This document shows, piece by piece, positions 6,649-15,654 of a stretch of 64,000 nucleotides of DNA. Made by a program: the position numbers and the translations under genes. The notes below the pieces were generated by a model. That model saw only the letters and a program-made list of their open reading frames with translations, made no database searches and was not told the origin of the DNA. Numbering within the stretch: position 1 is the first letter of the stretch; each line of letters starts with the position of its first letter. The stretch comes from Streptomyces hyderabadensis (GTDB taxonomy: Bacteria > Actinomycetota > Actinomycetes > Streptomycetales > Streptomycetaceae): NCBI RefSeq assembly GCF_020404845.1, contig NZ_JAIOJZ010000043.1, positions 1 through 64,000 of the forward strand, given 5' to 3'.

Positions 6649-8250
6649 ATGGCGCGATTCAACACCAAGACCGCGAAGGCGCAGCCCACCTCGCGCGTGA
6701 CCTCCACGGGCCGCGTGCTGCGCACCTACGAGGGCGGCCGGGGCACCGAGCGCGACGCGCGCTCCGAACTGTTCTTGCTCGCGGTGGCCAACTTCGTGTC
6801 CCAGCAGACCTTTTACGAGTCCGGCGCCGCCCGTGACGACCGCTTCACCACGCTGGTGCGCGAACTCGCCCTCAGCGACCCGTCCTGGACGGCCGGCCTG
6901 CTCGGCTGGCTGCGCGGCGAGGGCAACCTGCGCACCGCCTCGATCGTCGGCGCCGCCGAGTACGTCAAGGCCCGCCTCGACTCCGGCGTCACCGAGGGAC
7001 CGTCCAACCGGCAGGTGATCGCCTCCGTTCTGCGGCGGCCCGACGAGCCCGGTGAACTGCTCGCCTACTGGACCGCGACGTACGGCCGCGCCGTGCCGAA
7101 GCCGGTCAAGCGGGGGATCGCCGACGCCGTACGGCGGCTCTACCACGGCAAGTCGCTGCTGAAGTACGACACCGCGTCCAAGGGGTACCGCTTCGGCGAC
7201 ATCCTCAACCTGGTGCACGCGGCGCCGGACCCGGACAAGCCGTGGCAGGGCGAGCTGTTCCAGTACGCCCTCGACCGCCGGCACAACCCGGACACCGCGG
7301 TGCCGCCCCCCTCGAACCACGTCTTGACCGCGCACCGCGAGCTGATGGCGCTGCCCGTCCCCGATCGGCGAGCGGTGGTCACGGCGCCCGACGGTGCCGA
7401 GCGGCTCGCGGCGGCGGGCATCACGTGGGAGATGCTGGCCGGCTGGCTCCAGGGGCCGATGGACAAGGCCGCCTGGGAAGCGGTGATCCCGTCCATGGGA
7501 ACGATGGCATTGCTCCGCAACCTGAGGAACTTCGACGAGGCCGGTGTCTCGGACGAGGTCGCGGCCCGGGTCGCGGCGCGGATCAGCGACCCGGCCGAGG
7601 TGGCGCGCTCGCGGCAGTTCCCGTTCCGCTACCTCGCCGCGTACCGGCACGCGCCGTCGCTGCGCTGGTCGTACCCGCTGGAGCAGGCGCTCGGTGAGTC
7701 GCTGGCCAACGTGCCCGCGCTGGGCGGCCGCACGCTGGTCCTCGTGGACCGGTCGGGTTCGATGTTCTACTCCCGGATGTCGGACCGCTCCGAGCTGACC
7801 CGGGCCGACGCGGCGGCGGTCTTCGGCACGGCGCTGGCGCTGCGGGCGGCCGACGCGGACCTGGTGGAGTTCGGTTCGTCCAGCAACCGGGTGACGTACC
7901 GCAGGGGCGAGTCGGTGCTGAAGATCCTGGACCGCTTCGGCGACCTCGGCGGCACCGACACCACCGAGGCGGTGCGGCGCCACTACCAGGACCACGACCG
8001 GGTGCTGATCGTCACCGACGAGCAGTACGCGTACAGCGGGCACGGCGACCCGACCGAGCAGGTCCCGGCGCACGTGCCCGTGTACACCTGGAACCTCGCC
8101 GGGTACCGGGCGGGTCACGGTCCGTCGGGCCGGGCGAACCGGCACACCTTCGGCGGGCTCTCCGACGCGGCGTTCCGGATGGTTCCGCTGCTGGAGGCGG
8201 GCCGGGACGCCGAGTGGCCCTGGGACGCCCGGGACGAGCACGCGCGGTAG
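6649..8250 (+). CDS. rsr: TROVE domain RNA-binding protein, Ro60 ortholog (Rsr)
   Basis: The 533-residue protein is colinear with Ro60/Rsr. A HEAT-like TROVE ring covers about 15-350 (ELFLLAVANFVSQQTFYE, LLGWLRGEGNLRTASIV, SVLRRPDEPGELLAYW). A C-terminal von Willebrand A domain has the MIDAS motif DRSGS (near 366-371), a downstream TDTTE and IVTDEQ. Known: Ro proteins bind misfolded RNAs in the ring and Y RNAs on its outer face, and bacterial Rsr can be tethered by a Y RNA to exoribonucleases such as PNPase. Three Y-RNA-like genes lie directly upstream on the same strand. The ATG at 6649 follows a GGGGGAATT ribosome binding site. The identity is very likely. Confidence 0.92.
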   Translation: MARFNTKTAKAQPTSRVTSTGRVLRTYEGGRGTERDARSELFLLAVANFVSQQTFYESGAARDDRFTTLVRELALSDPSWTAGLLGWLRGEGNLRTASIVGAAEYVKARLDSGVTEGPSNRQVIASVLRRPDEPGELLAYWTATYGRAVPKPVKRGIADAVRRLYHGKSLLKYDTASKGYRFGDILNLVHAAPDPDKPWQGELFQYALDRRHNPDTAVPPPSNHVLTAHRELMALPVPDRRAVVTAPDGAERLAAAGITWEMLAGWLQGPMDKAAWEAVIPSMGTMALLRNLRNFDEAGVSDEVAARVAARISDPAEVARSRQFPFRYLAAYRHAPSLRWSYPLEQALGESLANVPALGGRTLVLVDRSGSMFYSRMSDRSELTRADAAAVFGTALALRAADADLVEFGSSSNRVTYRRGESVLKILDRFGDLGGTDTTEAVRRHYQDHDRVLIVTDEQYAYSGHGDPTEQVPAHVPVYTWNLAGYRAGHGPSGRANRHTFGGLSDAAFRMVPLLEAGRDAEWPWDARDEHAR

Positions 8251-8287
8251 GGTGCCCGGAAGGTTGCCCGCTGTGCAGGGAGGGGCT

Positions 8288-8854
8288 GTGGCGCAGGTCA
8301 GGCCCATGCGGGCGGATGCCCGGCGGAACCGTGAGCGGTTGCTGGCGGTGGCGGCGGATGCGTTCGCCGAGCACGGTGAGGGCGCCTCGCTGGACGACAT
8401 CGCCCGGCGGGCCGGCGTCGGCGTCGGCACCCTCTACCGGCACTTCCCGACGCGGCAGGCGCTGCTGGAGGCCGCCTACCTGGAGCGCCTGGAGGCGATC
8501 GCGGCCCGCGCCGACGTGATCGCCGCCGCGAAGCCGCCGGGCGCGGCGCTGCTGGCGTGGCTCGACGAGCTGGCCGTCGGGATGCTCCGGGTGCGCGGGC
8601 TCAAGGCGCTGCTCGGGACGGCCGTCACCGGCGGCGGACCCGCGTGCGGCGACTGTGTGCGCGGGGCGGCCACCCGGCTGGTGCGGGCCGCGCAGGAGGC
8701 CGGTGCGCTGCGGCGGGACGTCGAGCCGGTCGAGGTGCTGCGGCTGGTGCACGGGATGGTGACGGCGGCCGAGGCGGCCGGCGAGGTGGACGGGGCGGCC
8801 GTGCGGCGGTATCTGGCGCTGCTCATGGAGGGACTTGGACGGGGACAGGGCTGA
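8288..8854 (+). CDS. TetR family transcriptional regulator
   Basis: The 188-residue repressor-type protein has a TetR N-terminal helix-turn-helix at about 20-60 (FAEHGEGASLDDIARRAGVG, then GTLYRHFPTRQALLEAAY). The C-terminal ligand domain is alpha-helical. I chose the GTG at 8288 because GGGAGGGG sits 4-11 bases upstream. The gene begins 37 bases after rsr, so it could be cotranscribed with it, but the ligand and targets are unknown. A strong hairpin overlaps its 3' end. Confidence 0.82.
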   Translation: MAQVRPMRADARRNRERLLAVAADAFAEHGEGASLDDIARRAGVGVGTLYRHFPTRQALLEAAYLERLEAIAARADVIAAAKPPGAALLAWLDELAVGMLRVRGLKALLGTAVTGGGPACGDCVRGAATRLVRAAQEAGALRRDVEPVEVLRLVHGMVTAAEAAGEVDGAAVRRYLALLMEGLGRGQG

Positions 8855-8887
8855 GGGGCGCCCCGGGTGCCCCTCAGCCCTGTCCCC
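8841..8887. terminator. Strong bidirectional hairpin terminator
   Basis: A perfect 19-base inverted repeat, 8841-8859 and 8869-8887, flanks a 9-base loop. It overlaps the last codons and TGA of the TetR gene (8852-8854) and stops 7 bases short of the end of the convergent terD-like gene. Confidence 0.85.
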
Positions 8888-8893
8888 GGTCGC

Positions 8894-10111
8894 TTACAGC
8901 GCCTGCGCGGCCGGCTTCACCATGCCGCGGACCGTGCGGGACTTGACGAAGTCGCCCATGGCGGTCATCTCCCACTCGCCGGAGTACTGGCGGATCAGCT
9001 TCGCCATCATCACGCCGGTCTGCGGCTCGGCGCTGGTGAGGTCGAAGCGGACCAGCTCCTCGCCGGTGGCGGCGTCCAGGAGGCGGCAGTAGGCCTTGGC
9101 GACCTCGGTGAACTTCTGGCCCGAGAACGAGTTCACCGTGAAGACCAGGCCGGTGACCTCCTGGGGCAGCCGGCCGAGGTCGACGACGATCACCTCGTCG
9201 TCGCCGCCGCCCTCACCGGTCAGGTTGTCGCCGGAGTGCTTGATCGCGCCGTTGACGATCGAGAGCTTGCCGAAGTAGCAGCTGTCGATGTGGTTGCGCT
9301 GCGGGCCGTAGGCGATGACGGACGCGTCCAGGTCGATGTCCTTGCCGCGGTACGCGGGCTCCCAGCCGAGGCCCATCTTGACCTGGGAGAGCACCGGCCG
9401 GCCGCCCTTGACGAGGGACACCGTCTGGTTCTTCTGGAGGCTGACCCGGCCCTTGTCGAGGTTGATCTTGCCGGTGCCCGGGGCGGGGGCCGGCGGCGCG
9501 GCGGGCGGTGCGGCCGGCATCGTGGGCGCGGCGGCGGGCGGGGGCGGGGGCGTGGCCGCGTGGGACCGCTGCGGGGCCGCCGGCTGGGCCGGGGGAGCGG
9601 CCGGCGCGGGCTCCTCCACCGTGACGCCGAAGTCCGTCGCGATGCCGGCCAGGCCGTTGGCGTAGCCCTGGCCGACCGCGCGGGCCTTCCAGGCGCCGTT
9701 GCGCAGGTAGACCTCGACGATCACCAGGGCGGTCTCGGTGCCGAGCTGCGGAGGCGTGAAGCTGGCGAGGACGGAGTTGTCGTCCGCGTTGCGGATGGTG
9801 GCGGTCGGCTCGATGCCCTGGAAGGTCTGTCCGGCGGCGTCCGGGCTGGCGGTGACGACGATCTTCTCGATGCCCGGCGGGACGGCGGCGGTGTCCACCA
9901 CGATCGCGTCCGGGGCGGTGCCGCCGCCGGAGCGGTAGGTCACGCCCTGGCCGGTGGGCTGGTTGTAGAAGATGAAGTCGTCGTCGGAGCGCACCTTGCC
10001 GTCGGCGGTGAGCAGCAGGCCCGATACGTCGAGCCGCACGGGCGCGGCGACGTCCACCGTCACGCGGGCGGCGGAGAGGGGGATGTTCGAGCCGGGGGTC
10101 ATAGCTGTCAT
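8894..10111 (-). CDS. TerD family protein with two TerD domains
   Basis: The 405-residue cytoplasmic protein has two TerD domains, about 1-185 (VTVDVAAPVRLDVSGLLL, SDDDFIFYNQP, ALVIVEVYLRNGAWKARAVG) and about 225-405 (KINLDKGRVSLQKNQTVSL, LDASVIAY, LTGEGGGDDEVIVVDL, GEWEMTAMGDFVKSRT). A 40-residue Ala/Pro linker joins them. Acidic clusters in both match the Ca-binding sites of TerD. Known: TerD proteins belong to tellurite and stress membrane-associated systems, and Streptomyces carries many paralogs affecting development. No other ter gene is nearby. The start could be either of two ATGs, codons 1 or 4. Confidence 0.85.
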   Translation of the reverse strand: MTAMTPGSNIPLSAARVTVDVAAPVRLDVSGLLLTADGKVRSDDDFIFYNQPTGQGVTYRSGGGTAPDAIVVDTAAVPPGIEKIVVTASPDAAGQTFQGIEPTATIRNADDNSVLASFTPPQLGTETALVIVEVYLRNGAWKARAVGQGYANGLAGIATDFGVTVEEPAPAAPPAQPAAPQRSHAATPPPPPAAAPTMPAAPPAAPPAPAPGTGKINLDKGRVSLQKNQTVSLVKGGRPVLSQVKMGLGWEPAYRGKDIDLDASVIAYGPQRNHIDSCYFGKLSIVNGAIKHSGDNLTGEGGGDDEVIVVDLGRLPQEVTGLVFTVNSFSGQKFTEVAKAYCRLLDAATGEELVRFDLTSAEPQTGVMMAKLIRQYSGEWEMTAMGDFVKSRTVRGMVKPAAQAL

Positions 10112-10203
10112 GCCGGGTGAACGAGCGGGGGCGTTTTACCGTTCCCTTACCCGCGGGCCAATCGGGGGGTGGGGTGGTGGGGGCGGCGGTCTCATGGTTT
10201 TTC

Positions 10204-10303
10204 GCCCCCGCCGCCCCTTCCCTTCCCGTCCCCTGGGGGCTGCCGCCCCCAGACCCCCGCCCTTCGGCCTGGACGGCCTCGTCCTCAAGCGCCGGACGGG
10301 CTG
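10204..10303 (+). repeat. Dispersed Streptomyces repeat, copy A (intergenic)
   Basis: This roughly 100-base element between the terD-like and dehydrogenase genes ends in CTCAAGCGCCGGACGGGCTG. It matches 60684-60787 on the opposite strand over nearly its whole length. It includes a CTGGGGGC/GCCCCCAG hairpin. The rest of the 10112-10330 gap holds nothing recognisable. Confidence 0.75.
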
Positions 10304-10330
10304 GGGGTGCCGGGCGTTGGCTGGGCAGTG

Positions 10331-11320
10331 CTACGGCACGACCACGATCTTCCTTCCCACGCCCGCCGCGAACTGCTCCAGCGCCTGCGGGTAGCGGGCC
10401 AGTTCGATGCGGTCGCTGATGAACACGTCCGGGTCCAGGACGCCGTTCGCGAACAGTTCCGCCGCGCGTTCGTAGCTGTGCAGGACGGCCATCGAGCCCG
10501 TGATGGTGATCTCCTGGTTGTAGATGCGGTACGGGTCGATCTGGACGCGGGTCGCGTAGTCGGCGACGCCGAACTGGAGGAAGGTGCCGGCCTTGGCGAC
10601 CCGGTCCAGGCCGTCCTGGATCGCCGCCGCGTTGCCGGTGGCGTCGATGACCAGGTCCCAGCCCTGGGGGCGGTCCAGTTCGTCGGGGGTGGCGGCCGAG
10701 GCCGAGACGCCGAGGGAGCGGGCCGTCTCCAGGCGGGCCGGGTTGAGGTCGACCATGTCGACGCTGGCCGCGCCGGTGCGCTTGGCCAGCTCCAGCATCA
10801 TCAGACCCATCGTGCCGGAGCCGTAGATCAGCACGTGGGCGCCGAGGCGGGACTGGAGGACGTCGTAGCCGCGGACGGCGCAGGAGAGCGGTTCGATCAG
10901 GGCCGCGTCCTGGGTGCGGACGTGCTCGGGGAGCTTCACGCAGTTCGCGACCGGTGCCACCGCGTACTGGGCCGCGCCGCCCGCCGTCGTCACGCCGATG
11001 GCCGCCCAGCGCTCGCAGAGGTTGTTGTGGCCGGTGCGGCAGTAGCGGCACTCGTAGCAGTAGAGGGAGGGGTCGACTGCGACCTGGTCGCCGACCGCCA
11101 CCTCCGTCACCTGGGCGCCGACGCCGACCACCGCGCCCGCGAACTCGTGGCCCGGCACGATCGGGAGCTTGGGCGCGAACTCGCCCTGCAGGATGTGCAG
11201 GTCGGTGCCGCACAGGCCGCAGGCGGCGACCTCGACGACGACCTCGCGCGGCCCTGGCGTCGGGTCGGGGACCTCGGTGACGACGGCGCGGCCCACGGAC
11301 TCGATGACGGCGGCCTTCAT
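10331..11320 (-). CDS. Zinc-dependent medium-chain dehydrogenase (polyol/sugar alcohol type)
   Basis: The 329-residue protein is an MDR-family alcohol dehydrogenase. The catalytic zinc site is CGLCGTDLH (about 35-43) with GHEFAG, and the structural zinc cysteines are in CYECRYCRTGHNNLC. The Rossmann nucleotide-binding motif is VLIYGSGTMGLM, followed by VDLNPARLE, with Asp suggesting NAD. It likely oxidises a sugar alcohol such as sorbitol, mannitol or arabitol imported by the ABC system encoded just upstream. The start codon overlaps the permease stop (ATGA, 11317-11320), so translation is probably coupled. The substrate is inferred from context. Confidence 0.85.
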   Translation of the reverse strand: MKAAVIESVGRAVVTEVPDPTPGPREVVVEVAACGLCGTDLHILQGEFAPKLPIVPGHEFAGAVVGVGAQVTEVAVGDQVAVDPSLYCYECRYCRTGHNNLCERWAAIGVTTAGGAAQYAVAPVANCVKLPEHVRTQDAALIEPLSCAVRGYDVLQSRLGAHVLIYGSGTMGLMMLELAKRTGAASVDMVDLNPARLETARSLGVSASAATPDELDRPQGWDLVIDATGNAAAIQDGLDRVAKAGTFLQFGVADYATRVQIDPYRIYNQEITITGSMAVLHSYERAAELFANGVLDPDVFISDRIELARYPQALEQFAAGVGRKIVVVP

Positions 11321-12195
11321 TTCACGGCTCCCAACGACAGGCCCTGGACCAGTTTGTCCTGGGCGGCGAACCCCGCGGCGAGCACCGGCAGGGAGATGAC
11401 GAGCGACGCGGCGCACACCTTGGCCAGGAAGAGGCCCTGGCTGGTGATGAAGCCGGTCAGGAAGACGGGGGCGGTCTCGGCGACCACGCCCGTCAGGACC
11501 CGGGCGAAGAGCAGTTCGTTCCAGCTGAAGATGAAGCAGATCAGGGACGTCGCGGCGATGCCCGGGAGGGCGATGGGGGCCACGACCCGGACCAGGATCG
11601 TGGGCAGTTTCGCGCCGTCCACCCGGGCCGCCTCGATGATCGCGACCGGGACCTCGGCCAGGAAGGACTGCATCATCCAGACCGCGATCGGCAGGTTCAT
11701 GGAGGTGTAGAGGATGACCAGCAGCCAGATGTTGTCCAGCATGTCGGTGTTCTTGGCGAACAGGTAGATCGGCAGCAGGCCCGCCACCACCGGCAGCATC
11801 TTGGTGGACAGGAAGAAGAACAGGACGTCGGTCCACTTCTTCACCGGGCGGATGGACAGGGCGTAGGCGGCGGGCAGGGCCAGGACCAGGACGAAGAGGG
11901 TCGAGGCGATCGACGCCACCGCCGAGTTGATCAGTGCGGGCCAGGGGCTGGCGCCGCCGCCCGCGCCGAAGAACTCGCGGTAGCCGTCCAGGGTGAGGGA
12001 CGCCGCGAAGGAGGGCGGGTTGGTGGCCGCGTCCGCCTCCGAGTGGAAGGAGGTCAGCGCCATCCAGGCGATGGGCAGGAAGAAGACGATGCCGACCAGC
12101 CAGGCCACCAGGCCGAGGCCGGCGCCGGCCCTGCGGCGGGTGCGTGCGGGCGGCTCGGTGTCGGTGACGACGGGTCGTACGGCGGTGGCGGTCAT
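11317..12195 (-). CDS. ABC sugar/polyol transporter permease (MalG-like)
   Basis: The 292-residue inner membrane protein has six predicted helices, beginning with GLVAWLVGIVFFLPIAWMAL. The EAA loop is EAARVDGAKLPTILVRVVAP at about 195, which contacts the ATPase. Both ends overlap neighbouring genes by 4 bases (ATGA), giving a tightly coupled operon of binding protein, two permeases and dehydrogenase. No ATPase gene is present; Streptomyces importers of this type usually share MsiK. Confidence 0.88.
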   Translation of the reverse strand: MTATAVRPVVTDTEPPARTRRRAGAGLGLVAWLVGIVFFLPIAWMALTSFHSEADAATNPPSFAASLTLDGYREFFGAGGGASPWPALINSAVASIASTLFVLVLALPAAYALSIRPVKKWTDVLFFFLSTKMLPVVAGLLPIYLFAKNTDMLDNIWLLVILYTSMNLPIAVWMMQSFLAEVPVAIIEAARVDGAKLPTILVRVVAPIALPGIAATSLICFIFSWNELLFARVLTGVVAETAPVFLTGFITSQGLFLAKVCAASLVISLPVLAAGFAAQDKLVQGLSLGAVK

Positions 12196-13136
12196 GCGCG
12201 GCCGACCTCCTCGCGGAACAGGGACGACACCACGCGCAGCGCGAAGGTCGCGATGATGATCGAGCCGATGACGACCAGGACGCCCGCGGCCGAGGCGAGG
12301 CCGTTCTCGTGAGCCTGGTAGAAGCTCTGGTAGACGGTGTAGGGCAGGTTGGCGGTGCCCAGGCCGCCGGAGGTGATGGTGAAGACGGCGTCGAAGTTCT
12401 GGACGATGTAGATCGAGCCGAGCAGGGCGCCCAGTTCCAGGTAGCGGCGCAGGTGGGGGAGAGTGAGGTGGACGAAGATCTGCCAGTCGCCCGCGCCGTC
12501 CACCCGGGCGGCCTCGATCTGCTGCTGGTCCCGGCTCTGCAGTCCGGCCAGCAGGATGAGCATCATGAACGGCGTCCACTGCCACACCAGTGAGGCCTCG
12601 ACCGCGAGCAGCGGGGTGTTGGAGATCCAGTCCGGCTGCGGTCCGCCGACGTAGTGCAGCAGGCCGTTGAGCAGGCCGTACTCGGGGTTGTAGAGGACGT
12701 GCTTCCACAGCAGGGCGGCCGCCACGGGGACCACGAGGAACGGGGCGATCAGGAGGGTGCGGACCACGCCGCGGCCCTTGAACCTCCGGTCGAGGAGCAG
12801 CGCGAGGGCCAGGCCGAGGACCAGGCTGACCAGGACGACCGCCACGGTGAGCAGAATCGTCGTCCACACCGACTTGCGCAGGGCCGGGTCGCTGAGGACG
12901 TCGCCGTAGTTGGCGAAGCCGGTGAAGTGGCGGGCGTCCGGGTAGAGGGCGTTCCAGTCGAAGAAGGAGATCACCAGGGTCGCCACGAAGGGCAGCTGGG
13001 TGACCACGATCATGAAGACCAGGGCGGGCAGGAGCGGGGCGCGGGTGGCCCAGGCGCGCAGCCGGCCGGACGGCGGGCGGACGGTGGGACGGGTGTTCTC
13101 TGGTGCGGCCGAGGGGGCCGTTGTGGTGGCGGTCAT
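12192..13136 (-). CDS. ABC sugar/polyol transporter permease (MalF-like)
   Basis: The 314-residue CUT1-type permease has a helix-rich body (LLPALVFMIVVTQLPFVATL near 35-55). The EAA motif is EAARVDGAGDWQIFVHLTLP near 220. The ATG at 13136 overlaps the stop of the binding-protein gene, and the stop overlaps the second permease. SmoF-like polyol importers have this organisation, but the sequence alone does not fix the substrate. Confidence 0.88.
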   Translation of the reverse strand: MTATTTAPSAAPENTRPTVRPPSGRLRAWATRAPLLPALVFMIVVTQLPFVATLVISFFDWNALYPDARHFTGFANYGDVLSDPALRKSVWTTILLTVAVVLVSLVLGLALALLLDRRFKGRGVVRTLLIAPFLVVPVAAALLWKHVLYNPEYGLLNGLLHYVGGPQPDWISNTPLLAVEASLVWQWTPFMMLILLAGLQSRDQQQIEAARVDGAGDWQIFVHLTLPHLRRYLELGALLGSIYIVQNFDAVFTITSGGLGTANLPYTVYQSFYQAHENGLASAAGVLVVIGSIIIATFALRVVSSLFREEVGRA

Positions 13137-14503
13137 CGTCCCTCGTACTCCTCGGAGATCTTCTCGGCGAGTTGCTGGGACTTCTTCAGGGCCTGTTCGA
13201 CGGACTGGCGTCCGGCGATGGCCGCGCTGATCTCCTGGGAGACCTTGGTACCGAGGTCGGTGAACTCGGGGATGCCGACGAACTGGATGCCGGGCGCGGG
13301 CCGCGGCTGCACGCCGGGGTCCTTGGGCTTGGCGCCCTCGATGGCCTTCCTGGTCATCTCCTGGAAGGCGGCGGCCTCCTTGACGTAGGCCGGGTTCTCG
13401 TACGTCGAGGCGCGCTTGCCGGCCGGGACGTTGGACCAGCCGATCTCGTCGCCGACCAGCTGCTCGTACTCCTTGCTGGAGGCCCAGGAGACGAACTTCC
13501 AGGCCTTGTCGGCGTTGCGCGAGGCCTTCTGGATGCCCCAGGCCCAGGTGTAGAGCCAGCCGGAGGAGTCCGTCTTCTCCACCGGGGCGGGCGCGTAGCC
13601 GACCTTGCCCTTGACGGGGGACTTGGCGGCGTCCAGGGAGCCGGCCGCGGAGGTGGCGTCGTACCACATGGCGACCTTGCCCTGCGTCATGTTGTTCAGG
13701 CACTCGGCGAAGCCGGACTGGGCGGCGCCGGACTCGCCGTGCTCGCGGACCAGGTCGACATAGAACTTCGTCGCCTTCTGCCACTCGGGGGAGTCGAGCC
13801 GGGCCTGCCAGTCCTGGTCGAACCAGGTGCCGCCGAAGGTGTTCACGACCGTCGTCAGCGGTGCCATCAGCTCGCCCCAGCCGGGCAGTCCGCGCAGGCA
13901 GATGCCCTTCATGCCGGGCTCGGACCCGTCGAGTTTCTCGGCGAACTCGGCGACCTGGGTCCAGGTGGGGTGCTCGGGCATGGTCAGACCGGCCTTGGCG
14001 AACAGGTCCTTGCGGTACATCAGGAAGGAGGACTCGCCGTAGAAGGGCTGGCCGTAGAGCTTGCCGTCGTCGCCGGTGAGGGACTCGCGCATCGGGCCGA
14101 GGATGTCCTGCTCGTCGTAGGCCGGGTCCTTTGCGACGTAGGAGTCCATCTCGTGCAGCCAGTCGTTGCGGGCGTAGATGGGTATCTCGTAGTTGGAGAG
14201 GGTGGCGGCGTCGTACTGGCCGGCCTGGTTGGCGAAGTCCTGGCTGATCTTGTCGCGGACGTCGTTCTCCGGCAGGACGGTGAAGTTCACCTTGATGCCG
14301 GTGTCCTTGGTGAAGTGGTCGGCGGTGAGCTTCTGCAGCTCGACCATCTGCGGGTTGTTGACCATCAGGACGTTGATGGCGTTGCCGCCGGATCCGGCGC
14401 CGCCCGCCCCGACCCAGCAGCCGGTGAGCAGCGGGGCGAGCAGCGTCCCTGCGGCGGCCATGGCGAGCGTGGCTCGCGGCCTCCGTCGGCTCTGGGTTCG
14501 CAT
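13133..14503 (-). CDS. ABC transporter substrate-binding lipoprotein (polyol/sugar)
   Basis: The 456-residue lipoprotein has a basic n-region, a hydrophobic core and lipobox LTGC (Cys near 28). The mature part is a CUT1 periplasmic-type binding protein (NAINVLMVNNPQMVELQKL, YGESSFLMYRKDLFAKAGL, WAWGIQKASRNADKAWKFV). It is the first gene of the transport operon, 90 bases after the DeoR gene. The leader holds two copies of ACCTCCCCAT (minus strand) and an AGGAGCGATCC ribosome binding site. SmoE-like polyol binding is the best guess. Confidence 0.88.
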   Translation of the reverse strand: MRTQSRRRPRATLAMAAAGTLLAPLLTGCWVGAGGAGSGGNAINVLMVNNPQMVELQKLTADHFTKDTGIKVNFTVLPENDVRDKISQDFANQAGQYDAATLSNYEIPIYARNDWLHEMDSYVAKDPAYDEQDILGPMRESLTGDDGKLYGQPFYGESSFLMYRKDLFAKAGLTMPEHPTWTQVAEFAEKLDGSEPGMKGICLRGLPGWGELMAPLTTVVNTFGGTWFDQDWQARLDSPEWQKATKFYVDLVREHGESGAAQSGFAECLNNMTQGKVAMWYDATSAAGSLDAAKSPVKGKVGYAPAPVEKTDSSGWLYTWAWGIQKASRNADKAWKFVSWASSKEYEQLVGDEIGWSNVPAGKRASTYENPAYVKEAAAFQEMTRKAIEGAKPKDPGVQPRPAPGIQFVGIPEFTDLGTKVSQEISAAIAGRQSVEQALKKSQQLAEKISEEYEGR

Positions 14504-14593
14504 GGATCGCTCCTGAACGTATGGGGAGGTATGGGGAGGTAAGGGGCAGTGCAGGGTGTGGGTGTGCTGTACGGGACCAGAGGTGAGGGGTTT

Positions 14594-15370
14594 TCAGACG
14601 CGGATGACCTGGGGGCCGAGCAGTGCGTAGCGGTGGGCCTCGGCCGAGGGGAGCAGCGTGCTGGTGACGATGGCCTCCAGGGCGCCGACCTCGGCGAAGC
14701 GGCAGAAGCTGGCCGCCCCGAACTTGGTGTGCGCGCCGACGAACACCGTGCGGCGGGCGGCCCGGACGGCCTGCGCCTTGACCTCGCTGACCGCGGGGTC
14801 GGGGGTGGTGAGACCGTGTTCGCGGGAGATGCCGTTGGCGCCGATGTACGCCAGGTCGATGACGAAGCCGGCCAGCATCTTCGTCGTCCAGTGGTCGACG
14901 GTGGCCAGGGTGCCCGAGCGGACCCGGCCGCCGAGCAGCAGGACGGAGGTGTCACCGGCCTCGGCCAGCGCGCCCGCGACCGGCAGGGACGCGGTGACCA
15001 CGGTCAGCGGCCGGTCCCGGGGAAGCGCCTCGGCGATGAGCTGGGGGGTGAAGCCCTCGTCGACGAAGACCGTCTCCGCGTCGCCGAGCAGTTCGGCGGC
15101 CGCGGCCGCGATCCGGCGCTTCTCGGGCACGTGGCTGGTGGCACGGAAGGCGAGCGTGGTCTCGAACCCGGCGCTCTCCACCGGGTAGGCGCCGCCGTGG
15201 GTGCGGCGGACCAGCCCGTGGTCCTCCAGGGCGCGCAGGTCCCGTCGTACGGTCTCCTTGGCGACGCCCAGTTCGGCGGCGAGCGCGGTGACGTCGACCG
15301 AGCCGGTGGCGCGGGCGACCCGCACGATCTCGTGCCGGCGTTCTTCCGTCGTCCTTGTACCCGTGCTCAT
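14594..15370 (-). CDS. DeoR family sugar-responsive transcriptional regulator
   Basis: The 258-residue protein has a DeoR helix-turn-helix (VDVTALAAELGVAKETVRRDL) followed by LEDHGLVRRTHGGAYP. The C-terminal DeoRC sugar-phosphate sensor domain has VFVDEGFTPQLIAEALP, LLLGGRVRSGTLA and IGANGISREHGLTTP. It precedes the transport operon on the same strand, so it most likely represses that operon until a phosphorylated polyol or sugar appears. A GTG three codons upstream (15379) is an alternative start; ATG 15370 is closer to family length. Confidence 0.87.
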   Translation of the reverse strand: MSTGTRTTEERRHEIVRVARATGSVDVTALAAELGVAKETVRRDLRALEDHGLVRRTHGGAYPVESAGFETTLAFRATSHVPEKRRIAAAAAELLGDAETVFVDEGFTPQLIAEALPRDRPLTVVTASLPVAGALAEAGDTSVLLLGGRVRSGTLATVDHWTTKMLAGFVIDLAYIGANGISREHGLTTPDPAVSEVKAQAVRAARRTVFVGAHTKFGAASFCRFAEVGALEAIVTSTLLPSAEAHRYALLGPQVIRV

Positions 15371-15590
15371 GCCGAACACCTGCCCTCACCGCCTCGTCGC
15401 CGTGTGGTTGCCCGTTCGGGCCCGTGTGGGCCTTGGGGGAAGTTCTACAGCGACCGCGCGGCACTGACCAGGCCTGTTGCGGACCCGATACTGCCCGGGT
15501 GGGCCCGTTTGCGGTGCCGGGTGCCCGTCGCGGACCTGGGGCGCAGCGCGGGGCGGGGTGAGAACGGGCAGTGCGGATGCCCGCATGCAC

Positions 15591-15623
15591 AAGCGGACGG
15601 GCCCGTTCGGTGCCCGTCCGCTT
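15591..15623. terminator. Hairpin terminator downstream of udh
   Basis: A perfect 12-base inverted repeat, AAGCGGACGGGC (15591-15602) and GCCCGTCCGCTT (15612-15623), with a 9-base loop lies 32 bases after the udh stop codon. The rest of the 15380-15654 gap also carries the DeoR gene's promoter region; I see no gene in it. Confidence 0.75.
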
Positions 15624-15654
15624 CCTCGGTCCTTCTCGTGTGGTCGTCTTCCGG

